Assembly (NCBI GenBank): GCA_002633025.1
Contig: NMRB01000214.1
Span: 101,894-165,893 of the forward strand
Reading direction: 5' to 3'
DNA length: 64,000 nt
Origin: Notospermus geniculatus
Taxonomy: Eukaryota > Nemertea > Pilidiophora > Heteronemertea > Lineidae
Of the stretch, positions 1 through 12,700 are shown one piece after another. Numbering within the stretch: position 1 is the first letter of the stretch; every line of letters begins with the position of its first letter. The notes under the pieces are model-generated. The model had not been told where the DNA came from. It did no database searches and saw nothing but the letters and a program-made list of their open reading frames with translations. Both the position numbers and the translations under genes were made by a program.

Positions 1-142
1 AAAACGACAGCATTACCACCAATTAGTAGGCCTAGTCTCGGTCACTGGCCGCCGCTGATCCGCAAATTTTATGTGTGTAGCAGCACTGCGGAACAAACGG
101 CCGGTTGCGCGAGACTGCCAACTAGCCTTCACCAAGTACAAA

Positions 143-415
143 ATGGCTTCCAAGTTGTCAAACATTCTTCGTTCCTCTCATAAAATTGCTACTAAAAGCA
201 ATGCTCCAGCTTTATTTAAGACGCAAGTCCGTAAACTAACTTGCACAGAGACTGGTGCAATCCTTGATAAACCACAGAGGCACCGACTGGGTCTTCTTAA
301 AGTTGTAATTGTGTCTGTTCCATTTTTGTACCTGGGAGCCACTGGAGGAAAGGAAGTCTCGGCATTCTTGGAAGAAAATGACATTTTTGTGCCGTCAGAT
401 GATGATGATGACTAA
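143..415 (+). CDS. SMDT1: Essential MCU regulator (EMRE), mitochondrial
   Basis: Single-exon reading frame of 90 residues. EMRE is the single-pass inner-membrane subunit that links the calcium uniporter pore MCU to the MICU1/MICU2 gatekeepers. Seen here: a basic N-terminus suited to a mitochondrial presequence (residues 1-35), the family signature GAILDKP (38-44; vertebrates have GAILPKP), a hydrophobic segment around residues 50-66 (GLLKVVIVSVPFLYLG), then FLEENDIFVP and a terminal run of five aspartates, the acidic tail that contacts MICU1 in vertebrates. Length is close to the vertebrate precursor. The ATG at 143 is preferred because the protein then begins MASK, as expected for a presequence. 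An in-frame ATG at 71 would add 24 residues and cannot be excluded. A polyadenylation signal follows at 843-848. Confidence 0.93.
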   Translation: MASKLSNILRSSHKIATKSNAPALFKTQVRKLTCTETGAILDKPQRHRLGLLKVVIVSVPFLYLGATGGKEVSAFLEENDIFVPSDDDDD

Positions 416-842
416 CTCTCTTTCAACCTGTTCTTCCTTGTGATGGTACGTAGACTGCCTTAGCAGGCCTAAGCTTTGCGTTATTGATGGTTCATGATTG
501 AACGATTTTTTTAGGAGGAAGCCAGTGCAGTTACCACGGTTACCGTAGTTGGTCGCATGTCTCAAACTGGTCATATGAATTTGCCGGACCCGTGACACTC
601 CAGACAAAATTTTCCAACTCAAATCAAAATTTTTGTATGAAATATTAGGCCTTTGGTATTGAATGAGGTGTCATTTTCTTCCTTTTGATGTTGTCTTGAT
701 GATAGGAGAAAGAAATTTTCAAACAGCTACTTTTTGTGGCAGTTAGAGACAAGATAAGCAACGTTGTCAGGTCCCGGACCCCTTGAGGAGCATGAGGAGG
801 AAGAGGAGGAGGAGGAGGACACCATGAATAAATCTGTTTGAG

Positions 843-848
843 AATAAA
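843..848 (+). promoter_or_regulatory. Candidate polyadenylation signal of SMDT1
   Basis: AATAAA about 430 bases after the SMDT1 stop. A second AATAAA lies at 827-832. Both fit a short 3' UTR; which is used cannot be told from sequence. Confidence 0.5.
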
Positions 849-2377
849 ATATTGGTTTCTTTTTGTTTGAATAGTTCAGTACAGTTGCCTATTTAAATGA
901 TAGATATCTCTCCTGATCCAGTCAAGCCATATAATAGGGTCAAAGTAACAGGTCCATGGAAAAGAAGAAGCCATGTGGCCTATGAAAGGTCGAGGAGGTA
1001 ATTTTTTCTCCATGTTTTTAAAAAAATTTAGTCTTATGGAGTGCAGGTATGTGTATATTGATTAGTGTTTCCAAAAGATATTACCCAAGCCAATTTGGGT
1101 GCAAAGCATATGAAATTGAGTAGGGCCTACTTGATTAGATAGGCATTATGCATCAATATGATGCATGCATGGTCACCGTGTGTAGTGTTGAATTCAAGCA
1201 TGTCAAGGAGTTGCATTCCCGAAAACAGTGAAATCAGCGTGGCAAGTAGGCCTAAACCTACATGTATCAACACCCACAGTTGGAAACTTGTCATGGTATC
1301 CAGACCTTAATTAACCATTTTATTCATACACAGGAGTTAGCCTCTCATGATTTCAATTGTTATCACGCGAACCAACATTCATTCCAGACTTGGCATGATG
1401 TTACATTGTAGGGCCTACTTCATGAGTCTATTCTACACTAGCTTATTATTCAATTTCTTCATTTCAGGGCAAGGAGAATGGGCAAGCCACCAGTAAAAAT
1501 TCCTTTTTAGGTGTGATGATAGGAACAAAAGCCAATTTTCACTAGACGCTGGCCGAATTCTGACTAAAAAGTAGGCCCTAGGTTTGGGCCAAGTTTTGAA
1601 GACCTTTTACTTTTGCCATGTATGTTTTATTGTTTTTTTCTGAAAATGCCATTTCTTCTGGTCAATTAGCAAAAAGAATTATGAAGCTACATGCAAAGAT
1701 AGCCGAGTAGTGAAATTCCAGAAAGTTTAAGGCCAAACGGAGAAAACGGCCAAAACGTTATCGTGATGCAATGCATTTTCTATTAAAGTTACGATGTTCA
1801 GAGTTATTTTTAAGAGAGAATAAAAGGAATTTTAAAAATTCAACTGCATAATTTGTTCTCTCTTTGGATCTATAATCCATTCTCAAGTTATCCAAAAATC
1901 GGTATTTTTGACCCCGTCACACATCTTCCTACCAGTTTGTGACATGCGACCAGTTGCATGCAGCGGTTCTAAATTCATCCCATTTCTGTATCATTGTTCT
2001 TGTTGAATTTTCAGCATCAGCTGGTGGAGTGACGTTGGATGGTAAGATGTCTAAAGGACATCGTAACAAGTGGAGGACTTGTTGTTGGAAGCATTATATG
2101 GATCTTCAGGAGAAAAAGGACTCTGTCAAATAAATCCGTGTCTTTGGGAGGAAGTGCTGGAATGTGCCACATTTTCGGAAAACTTGTTTACTGAACTTTT
2201 TCGCTGAAGGCTTGCCCATTGATGATAAGCAAGGAAGAACAATGACTACGATGTAAATAATGTAACTTCTCAAATCTTAACTCTGTCAAGGTAGTCAGTG
2301 TACATGTAACTGTAATCAATGTTGATACCACGAACACCACCTGAATGGTTTATTTATCTCCAAGTTGTGTAGTTTCC

Positions 2378-2519
2378 AGGGACCTTATTCACAAAGCCCC
2401 CACAACTTTAAGGGTACACAAATCCTTTGTCACGCTGATAGTGAACAATAGGTTGCCCGCAAATGGACAACAGTTTTATGCACTCCGTGGAGTTACGGGA
2501 GCTTCGTGAGGTCCCTGGG
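2378..2519. mobile_element. Possible MITE with imperfect terminal inverted repeats
   Basis: Ends CCAGGGACCTTATTCACAAAGC and GCTTCGTGAGGTCCCTGG are imperfect reverse complements about 140 bases apart, and the inside is non-coding. Superfamily and target duplication are not clear. Confidence 0.4.
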
Positions 2520-3566
2520 TCTGTTTTGTCTTAACCGTCCTTTAACAGGGTATTCTGTTGTGCACCTAGAACTTCTACCTGGCTGTCCGAGTTAAATCAC
2601 TCTCAATACCTCATTTGTCTGTACTGGTGGTGAAAGGAGAGTTATGAAAAGTTCCATCAGATCTCAGATCCCTTGTTACCTTAATGACTAGAAGGAGTGA
2701 AGTCCTGGTAGTGTAATTAGACATGTCAATAAATTATAATACCTAATTGTAACATTCGATGTGTTTGCCGTTTTTCACTTATCATGAAGCAGCCTGCTCA
2801 GCCACATTGCATACATCAAGTTGGAGAGGTTTTGTGAATGTGCAGATGCCCATGTTTCAATCCAATATTGACCTCTACACATGTGAACCTCTCTGTGAAA
2901 ACCTGATCAAAGTCGCTGGGGAGTGACATAGGCCTTGATCATACCTGATGTTCGTTGCACAAGCAATAAGGCTTTATTAGCCACCAACAGACCAGTGTTT
3001 TTTCATTGTGATGACGTTTTCAACGTAACCTAATTAACCATGTGGTGGTCAGCGACTTTGACCAGGTTTTCTCAGGGAGGGTCACATATGACCACAATTT
3101 TCTGGTTCACTGGATGGTTGAACATTGACAGGAAGGTCATTTGTCTGTCAGAAAACAACCATGACTGAACAACCCTGTATGTTAAGCATGGATGGTTTAT
3201 TTCAATGTAATTTAAGACATTATTGAAAAGGTTTATACTATACATAACTGGCATAATACTCATAATAAATAGAAAAGAACCCATTTATATAACAACAGAA
3301 CAAAGACAGGAGGCAGTCCTAATTAGACCTAGACATGGGGGGGGGGGTACTCTACATCAAACAGCAGATGACTAGGAGTCTAACTTTACGTCACATACAA
3401 AACTTGACCCGGGTTGTGCAAGTCAGCGAAATCTATTGCCCCCCCCCCAAGACAGGCATGAATAGTACATATGAGACAAGGTTCAGTAAGATTTCTGATG
3501 GGGTATTAACTCAACATTTGCCAGGTCACAAACACGCAATACATGGCTTGTGCACAAACAAGGAGA

Positions 3567-3636
3567 TAGTCTCGCTTCACCATCCTCTCTCTCTTGTTCT
3601 GTGTAACAAGAGCAAGAGGATGGTGAAGCGAGACTA
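3567..3636. repeat. Short perfect hairpin (22-bp arms)
   Basis: TAGTCTCGCTTCACCATCCT at the left matches the reverse complement at 3615-3636, with a short central loop containing CTCTTGTTCTGTGTAACAAG. It lies in the probable FLII 3' UTR or flank. It looks like a miniature foldback element. Confidence 0.7.
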
Positions 3637-3795
3637 ACAAGGAGAACGCTGTCCTTTTGGAAATTTTTACTGTGGTTTATATTGAACTATAGTCTTATTA
3701 CACATCACATTATACATAGAGTATTAAAGCAAATATTTGGAGGAACAAATGGAATTGACTCGGACCATCTCCACGGTCTTGCTAGATTGAAGAGA

Positions 3796-6700
3796 TCACT
3801 CAATGACTGATTTGTGTTTGCCCCAGCCGTGGAAGCACCTGGTGAACCGTCTCGGCTCCTTGTATTTCAGACACAAGAGAAGTTTCCTTGGTCTGTCTGG
3901 CTGCTTGTTTCTAAGATGTTGAACATACACCTGGAACACATGAAACAGAATACATAAAACTGATAATTGCTGGAAATCTAGACCCTGGTTATTAGCCAAC
4001 AGAATCTTGGCTCACAAGAGCCAAATCCTAATTCTTTTTAAAGAGAGTTTAAACTCTTGATACAGAATTAGGATTTGGCTCTGGGTATCCCCTCACACAC
4101 AAGAAGTTCAGCGACAACATTGTAGAGTAAACATTTCAGAAGAAATCCTCATCAGAAACTCACCTGTGCACTTTTGAAAGCCAGTTTTATTTCGACATCA
4201 CTTGTCTTTTTGCCGACCCACAAAAAGACTAGTTCACCGTTATCCAGGATCATCACGTCATCATCAGCCAGGTCATCCTGAAATAATGAAAGCGTTCAGT
4301 TAGAAGGAGGATGGGTGGCGTCAGGCATCCTGAGGTTATCAGGGGTTCTTTGCACTTGGTCCCTTTGTGCAGTGATAAGGAAATGAATGCAAGGAATCCC
4401 TAGTAACTTCTGAACTGTATAGTATATGGGACAGAAGGGCCTCGGCTAAGGGTGAGACATCGAACATTGATAACTGCCTATCTAAGCAGTTGTGACATAA
4501 ATAAAGCAATAGATGTCGACCTGATCATTCAAGTCCAAGTTGGGGAGATGTCTACATTACTGATGATTTGTATACAAATCCTCACCTGGCAGAAATCTGA
4601 ACACTTCTCAGACACAGTGAAGTAACCTTTCTCGTTTGAGCACCTGAATAGCCTGGCATATCTCATATAATCTGCCGTCTGAAACGTGAAGAGGTCACAA
4701 TATAAGAAGGAAGCAAAAAGTTAGTCAAATGTTTACCATCAAGTAACATCCTAAGTAAATCAGGGGTTTATTTTATGCCCTCAGCAGACTTTCAAAAGGG
4801 GTCCATCCAGGAGGGTCAATTCTTACCTTTTCATAAGGTTTTCTACCGCCGATACCGATCCAGAAGAAATTCTCAGGTTCATCCCCCTCACTGATTATCT
4901 GAACACTGTGATATTGCTGTAAAAGATGAAAACAGGCATCACATAACCCATTCAATTTACACAATCCCTCCCCATGAAGTTCCGAACTAATGTACAGAAT
5001 AGACAGTTTTAGGAAGAAGAGGCCTCGTTTGGTTCAGCCAAATCGAGGACTTGCTCTCAGCCCAAATGATACATGTAAATATCGCTTCCTAATGCCAGAT
5101 TCACGCCAAGCTCTCCTAACTCCCCACAACCTGTCTGAGCTAGTGAGCCCCAGGTGTTCACACCAAGCTCTCCTAACTCCCCACAACCTGTCTGAGCTAG
5201 TGAGCCCCAGGTGTTCACGCCAAGCTCTCCTAAATCCCCACAACCTGTCTGAGCTAGTGAACCCCGGGTGTGTCCTGGATGTGACAGACTGCTGTCAGCA
5301 ATTCTCGCTCAACTTCACAAATGATCAAATTACAAAGGCAGAGGATAGCAGCATGAAGAAATATCTCTAAATGTCTATGAGAGGAAAGTCAGTGAGATGA
5401 TAGAGAGTTTTCAGATATCACGAGATTAGATGTATGACAGGTTGAGAAAATGACAACACTTAGAAGTTGTGTCAAAATGCCATCCCCTGTGACAACAACA
5501 ATCAAGATACCGGTAGACAGAATGAAATTCAAGAGAAAGTGAAAACTGAAATTGGAAATGATTACATTCATAAAAGTACAACATCAAGATTTGAGCGATA
5601 TTACTTTACCCTTCTAAATCTGAATTTTGATCTCCTCTGATGCAAGAATAAAAGAATGTGTTAAATGATGCATTTTTGAAAGCAGAACCTTCAAATTTTC
5701 TAAGAACTTGATTCTTTTGGCCCCCATGATTGCCAAAGGGATGAAGACCTATTTTAGCACATTCCATGGCCAAACTTGTTGTTGGCTTCTAGGAGTCATT
5801 ACTTTGGAACCATGATGACAAACACACAAATTGCAAGCCACATGTCTGTTGAATGATTCGTCTCTTTTTAAACATTTAGGTGGCTCTGAAAAGAGCCGTT
5901 TGTGTCTTTCTTTTCTTGGGAATCTTTAACAATCTTCGTCGTCACTTGAGTCAGAGGAAAATCTTGTCGCTATCTGCCCTCGGATGTTGTGGATCTCATC
6001 AAGCTTCAGCCTGGCATAATTATAATATGCCGTCCTAACTCCTTCATATGTGACGAGTTTCAGACGCAGGGTGTACCTGACAGCTCGGTTTCCCATCTTG
6101 TTGGCAAGTTTGTGGCGGTGCTGAAGCTCTCGAATATTCCTGTCCAGCACAGACAACTGTTCCACGGCCTTCCTGTACTTGATCTCGGCCTCATCAAGCT
6201 GGCGGTAAAGTCTGGTACTGCTTCGGAGAGTGACAGGCATGTTGTACTGTTGTATGTTGTTGTAGGCGAAGTGTTGTCGTTGAATTCAAAACAGATTATG
6301 CCCTTCCTAAGTTGACGCAGGATCTTTTATACCAAATATATCTGTCATGAGTTGCCCTGACAAACATCAGCCATGTCATATAAATCAGAGTTCACATTGC
6401 AAAATTAGTGACTTTCTAATCATCCTGAGTCAAACTCTCAAACACTTCCTCAGGAGGATAATTACTCAAACAAACAGGTCCAGCCTGAATTAGTCAATTA
6501 AGGTTTGTTTGGCCAAACAATATAAACAACAAACTCAATCAACATCAAAGTCAATCATCAGTGTGATATCATTTACATGGGTCAAACATCCTCTTCTGGA
6601 AGTTAATTACTGGCAAACATCACTGTGAATTTGATTAGCTAATTAGGTGTCAGTCACTGTGAATATCTAACATGTCTTAGTCTCATTGATTGTCTTCAGT

Positions 6701-9700
6701 TAATTATTTAAATTAACTTACTTGGCTCATGAAGTGTCAGTCACTGTGACTGCCTAATTGATCGTCTTCAGGTTAATTACTCAATTAACTCACTGTCAAA
6801 CATTAATGACAACTACTCAGAAATGTCACCCTGTGAAGTCATTTGTCTTTTGATCAAGATGTCAGTAATTAATCAGCTAATTACATTTGTACATTGTGTG
6901 GTAGTTGACAACTTAATTACAAAACACTTCATCACTCTGGTAATTTGGTATAAAAACCTCTTCACCTACTCACAGTTCATCACTTTCTAAATTCATCACC
7001 AAGACAAGCAACATGAATATGGACACACCGACTGAACAGCATCTCCGAGTGGTGTCACACAAGTACAAGAGAGCATGTGAACAGGTCAAGATACTGGATC
7101 GCCAGCTGGACACCCTGCAGCAGAGATACATCCATGCCACTAAAGACAGGTGCCGTGCCGTCTACCACAGCCTACGGTTACAGTTAGTCACACTAGAGGG
7201 CGTCAGGAATGCATTTTATGAGTATGCACGTCAGAAGGCAGCAGAGAAGAAGGAATTGTTGGTGTTGTATTCTCGCAACATGTCTGAACATCATCGACAG
7301 CATCGTTAGACCTGACTATCAGGGGAAAATGGTTCTTTTCAGAACCACCCAAATATTTAAAAAGAGACAAACTACCAGTGTTGTTTTAAATGCTATGACT
7401 TGCTCCCTCAGAATATCTGTTAGGCCCCTATTACATAGAGCTATACACTATTTGGTATTTGCTATTCGGTATGTGGTATACTATTTGGAAAACTCGGACA
7501 TGCACGATTCAAACTATAAGCGAATAGCATGCCCTCAGAATAGTTTAGTCTTACGTAAACCACTCACTGAAATAACCTTGCTCGATTCACACTATATGCA
7601 TGCCCTACAAAACGTGCCTAGAACACCGAATAGCGTATAGCTCTATGTAATAGGGGCCTTTCCAATGCACCTAGTACAGTAGGAACTACAAGCAATTCTA
7701 TCAAATGACTTACAAATGGCCTGCATTTGCCTACAAATGGACAAATGGCCTACATTTGGCTACAAATGGACAAATGACCCACATTTGGCCTACAAATGGA
7801 CAAATGACCTACATTTGGCCTACAAACAGACAAATGATACAAACTGACAAATGACCTACTCACCCCATACATCTCATTGGCAATTTCTTCGGCCAACTTT
7901 GCATCATCTGGGTCAGCATGATTCCCAATCCAAACGTAAACAATACCCTGATCCATCGTCTCGAACGGCACCTTCAGGATGTAACTGCAATAAGAAATGG
8001 ACGAGATGACCATCAACAATACACACCATACAATACACACCATATAATACACAATACACACCATACAATACACAATACACACCATATAATACACAATACA
8101 ATACAGACACAATACACAACACACAGAGTGACACACATGCCACACGATTAAGCACAATGCACATACACAGGGACAGTGATATGTACATTTTCGAATTCTC
8201 ATGTTACATCTCCGAGTCAAGGGCTGCCACATTAACCTCAAGATTCCTACAACATGTAGCATGATTACAGAAAAGGGAAATACCCACCAGAACTCTGAAT
8301 TCAGCTGTGAAGCATCTGGAGCACACTGAAAGAACAATGTTACGCAATAGTATCATGAAAACATCACGCCAGTTGAGAATACTGACTGACAACTTGGCTG
8401 CGAGCTCTCGGTTTCCAGTCCAATCACCCACTGTTCAGCATTCTCTTACCTGAACACATCGCGTCGCAAGTAGACTTCCGTTTGATCGAATATGAAAGAA
8501 CTCAGTCTGTTCAATGATCTCATCACCACCCTGTGGTCGCTTGCCATCATGGATGACAAACTTTCTTTTGAAGTGGGAGAGGAATTTCAGGTTTTCTTGT
8601 TGCTGAAACAGACGAGGTATACATTATTATCAACTACATGTAACCACCAAGATGAACCATGGACTCGACAGCCTGTGCCTTTTACCCCACCTACCTGACC
8701 AATCACAGACAAGGACTCTAGTCTCTTGGTCTTACCCCACCTACCTGACCACTCACAGACAAGGACTCTCTAGTCTCTTGGTCTTACCCCACCTACCTGA
8801 CCACTCACAGACAAGGACTCTCTAGTCTCTTGGTCTTTCTTGAGTCTGATTTGAGCCACTGCTTAATTGGTACACAAAACTACTAGGAATTGCCAAATCT
8901 TACTACTAAACACTACATACATGTATGTTGAAGAAACAGTAAGAATAGAGCTCGAGCCGATGACGTCATCACGAAAAAATCCGCCATCTTGCCGGTCAAA
9001 CTGACGTCAAATGACGTCGGCGACCCACGTGGTGCAGTTTGTCGTCAGCGCAAGTGGAGTGTTGCGTCTTCAACCATGACGCGATTTGCACGTGGCGCAC
9101 TTTGTCGTTGACCGGCAGCATGGCGGACTGCAGGTCAAACGTGACGTCATAATGAGCCGCGGCTCAAGCTCTCTACGAAAGATGATACAAACCTGATGTG
9201 TCCTACAAACTTCTAACTTATCACCAAAAAGAGTCTCAAACTTCTTCTGTAAACTAAATGTGAAGGTGAGCCATCCCATGTTACTGGCGTGACGTCCTTG
9301 CCAGAAGTAAACAGTACACTTGAAGTCATCCTCAGGTAGGTCTTCATCATCGACTTCCTTGTCCTCCTCCCCCTCTGGTATGTCAGGGGGCACCCAGTAG
9401 CGGCACAAGAACACATAGCAATCCTCGCTATAGAAATGGCCTGGAATACAAAGAAGCCAGAATACAGAGGGACCTCACTTAAAGACCTACTGTCACTACA
9501 AAATTTGCTACCGTCATCACTGCAACCTACCTATTTCTCCCTCAGGCAGACGTACAAACTTCTTCCCTTCCAAAACAAAGCTTTCCATCCCGTCAAGATC
9601 ATCATTCCACTCCAACATCAGTTGTTCCTGAAATGAGTGAATGCAACATTGGTGACCGAGCTAAGACCCAATCTGGCATATCTCATCTTCATCTGAACTT

Positions 9701-12700
9701 CCAGGAACCAACCTGACCATATATTGTAGGTTTCCAAACTATGCCTCATGCATGGCACTTCCACCAGGAAACAATCCTTAAGCCCAACATCAAGGCAGGA
9801 AGGGGCTCTCTCAGCAGACAAAGTGAGGTATGGGCAGATCTTGGTTGAATCCACCAATATTGGGACATGGATGACAAAATCACCAACGGCGACGCACATT
9901 ACAACTTTCCCCTTCAACTCTCCCCCATACCAAAGTCAATGTTAGGCTCTGGAAGAGGTAACTTACTGCCTCATCCTTTGCCATCGGAGGCTGTCTTGGC
10001 ATAAACAAGGCTGATAAGTCGGTCTTGATTTGATCACGCTCCATGATTTTCTGAAATGACGAAAAGTTACCAACTTCAATGTGTTTGTCTTTATAAAACA
10101 GGAACAGTCGATACAGCAGTCAATGACATATGAGTAGAACCACATGTAGAGTAGGATCCCTCACCTTGATGTCTGCTCCCCTCCTAATCACAGATTCTGA
10201 CGTCCTGGTATAATCAACGGCCATCACATCATCCCAACCGTGGAACTTACTCTTGAAGATCTGTGGCTCAGCTCTGCAGAGAATGGGAAGGAGAGATGGT
10301 CAGAAAAAACATAGCATCTGTTGGTGATGGGGTTAGTCCACAACGGAGTTCTCCCGCATCAGACTTGAGAGATGATTTTCAATGGACAATTGACCCTTGT
10401 CGATTTCACTCACCCCTCCATGCACCTCTGGACCAAGACAAAGTCTGGCCGTTTGATCATGCACTGGATCTCCTGAGACAACTTTAATGCAGCAGCTCGG
10501 ATCAACCGGGTCGATTTCTTTCCAATCCTGTCATAGAAAAGATAATCAGCATCAGTGGAACACAGAATGATAACAATAATGTGAGGCCAGTGCTTTCCCC
10601 TGTGACACAATCTTAAAGTACTTCACCTTATTGGTAATCTCATCACTGAAGTTTTATCATCAACAAACTTACCAGATGTAAACCTCGGAATTCAAGTCAA
10701 GGATGTAAACACACTTGGTGTTGAGGAGATTCTGGGTGAGTCTATGTTGGGGAAGCTCCACTGAAAACAAAAACGGTTACAGTTTACTGGAAGGAGACGA
10801 ATGGATGGCCAGAGTGATGTAGTGTCGGTCTTACTGCTCCCTGTCACCCATGAGGACGTGAGGTCAATTCAGGCTTAGACACACTACAGGCAGGGAAAAC
10901 AACAGTCCCGTAGCACAAGTTTTCGATCCCCCAGGAGGTTCTGGAATCACAACTTGCCTAACAACAGTTAAAGTGGCCTCACTTACCCTGAGGAAGCTCT
11001 AGATAACCCATACCAAGTCTGACGTTATATAGAATAGGATGAGCAGGCTTGAAGTCATCAGGGACCCAATCCTAGAATGATATCATGAGAAGGGAAAATG
11101 ACAAAATCTGACAAGTTTCTCATGAATCTCACGCTACTTGATGATAAGAAATACAACATTAACAAATCCACCATGAAGTCATACAAAGGCATTCCGGACC
11201 ACACGCTACATACCTTTATCCCACCTTCCGGTTTTCCACCGAGATGCTCCCAGAAATCTTCCGGTTCAAATCGGTCGACCGACATGACAATCTCCGCCTT
11301 ATTCTTCCTCTCCGCCTTGTTGATCTTGTCGGCCAACAGTCTATAAATAGAATGTTGAAATGAAGTACTGTGACAAAAAATTCAGGTTTTATTTCAAGCC
11401 CGCAAAGAGGGGACTTGTACTCCATCTCTAGCCTCACAGGTCCCCATTACACCTCACCCTGTACGCTCACCGTGTCTTAGACTTGGTCATAGTCTTAGCT
11501 TTAGCGCCCATCCAGACATAGATCTTCTTGTTGGCATCCAGGAGGAATACGTATCGGTTATCTAAATAAGTCGAATGGCACGGTATCTGCAATGTAACAA
11601 AAAACTGCCTGATCATCCTGGTTCTGTTTAACAAGTTTCTCTGGCCAACTTGCCTCACTGTGTGATCAATGGAGCCATTTTTGCCATCACTAGGTGGCAC
11701 TCCTGGACACTGAGCCAGATCCTGGGAGTGTGAATACTTACAGCCTCCAGGTGAAGCTTCTGTGTACCAGATGTCCTAAACAACCTTGGCTGGGCAACCT
11801 GTAAAGAAAACACACATCCACCTCAAAATCCACGTAGTTTGAAGAACTTAACATATATGAAGATGCTCCAAATGACAGGTAAAATGGAAGTGATCAGGGA
11901 TGCCTGAAGTTAAGATTCTTCCTACTTACGGCTTCTTCCACGGTGTAAAACCCGCTGGCCGTCCTGCCGCCTTCGATGTACGAGATGTCGTGTTCAAACA
12001 TGTCGAGGAATTCATCGCTCTCATCCTCCATCTCCTCTCTGATCGTGCGACCTTCAGCACCCAGAAGATTACGGAGGTTCACGGCGTGGATCGCCGAGCA
12101 GGCCTTCTTGTCCAACTAGGAAGAGAAAGTTGATCTTTATCTTCGACGTGTCGAGATCGTCAATTCAATTTGTCACAATCTTTGATTTGATTCATCATTC
12201 TGTTTGATAAGATCTGTCAATCATTGGTTCTATTTGTCTTGCTGACACCAGTTTCTTTTTACAACTCTCGGGCAGTCGGCATTGGAGAGATATAGGTCAT
12301 AAAGCATCAAGCAGTCCTTCGACTTTTGCACGGGGACTTTTGAGTTTTGTCATCCCTTTGTACTTACAGTAGCTTTCTTTCCAATCCAGTAGTAGATCTC
12401 CCACGTCAATGAGTTAGTATCATCAATGAAGGTCTTCAGGACAATGTAGCAATCACCTTCGTAGAATTTACCATGTAATGCTGAAAGGCAACAATCATAA
12501 TCATAGTCACATTTTCAATTCCACTCTGGTCTTGTCATACCATGTATTTTCACTGGCTTCAACAACCTTCATCTTACCTTCATCCATGATATTCGGCAGG
12601 AAATTTTCTATTTCCCAGCAGGTTATGCCTGAAATAATCACAAGGGATAAATTAATCACTAGGGATTCTTTATTTTCAACAGGATCGTCATGCACGTTCT

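Larger units (their letters stand above)
849..3795. other. Intergenic region between SMDT1 and FLII 3' ends
   Basis: Convergent-gene spacer. No convincing coding exon was found. It holds an imperfect inverted repeat at about 2378-2519 (ends CCAGGGACCT / AGGTCCCTGG), a G8 tract near 3339, and the perfect hairpin at 3567-3636 annotated separately. The only TTTATT strings suited to FLII polyadenylation are near 2348 and 3196, so the FLII 3' UTR may extend to about 3.2 kb. Confidence 0.5.
6241..7012. promoter_or_regulatory. Shared divergent promoter region of the two small genes
   Basis: A 772-base AT-rich spacer separates the two start codons. It carries a TATA box facing each way and repeated modules: GTCAGTCACTGTGA occurs twice (about 6650 and 6737), each followed by a GTCTTCAG(G)TTAATTA block, and TTAATTACT-type motifs recur at about 6603, 6709, 6772 and 6870. 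The divergent layout recalls H2A-H2B pairs. Confidence 0.65.

Noticed and set aside
2014-2042. Exon-like TTTTCAG...GATGGTAAG stretch
   Set aside because: Very short, no recognisable protein and no partner exons.
7750-8337. 195-codon minus frame rich in Cys/Val/Tyr
   Set aside because: It reads through two FLII exons, an intron and the CAATACACAC repeat; only the FLII parts are coding.
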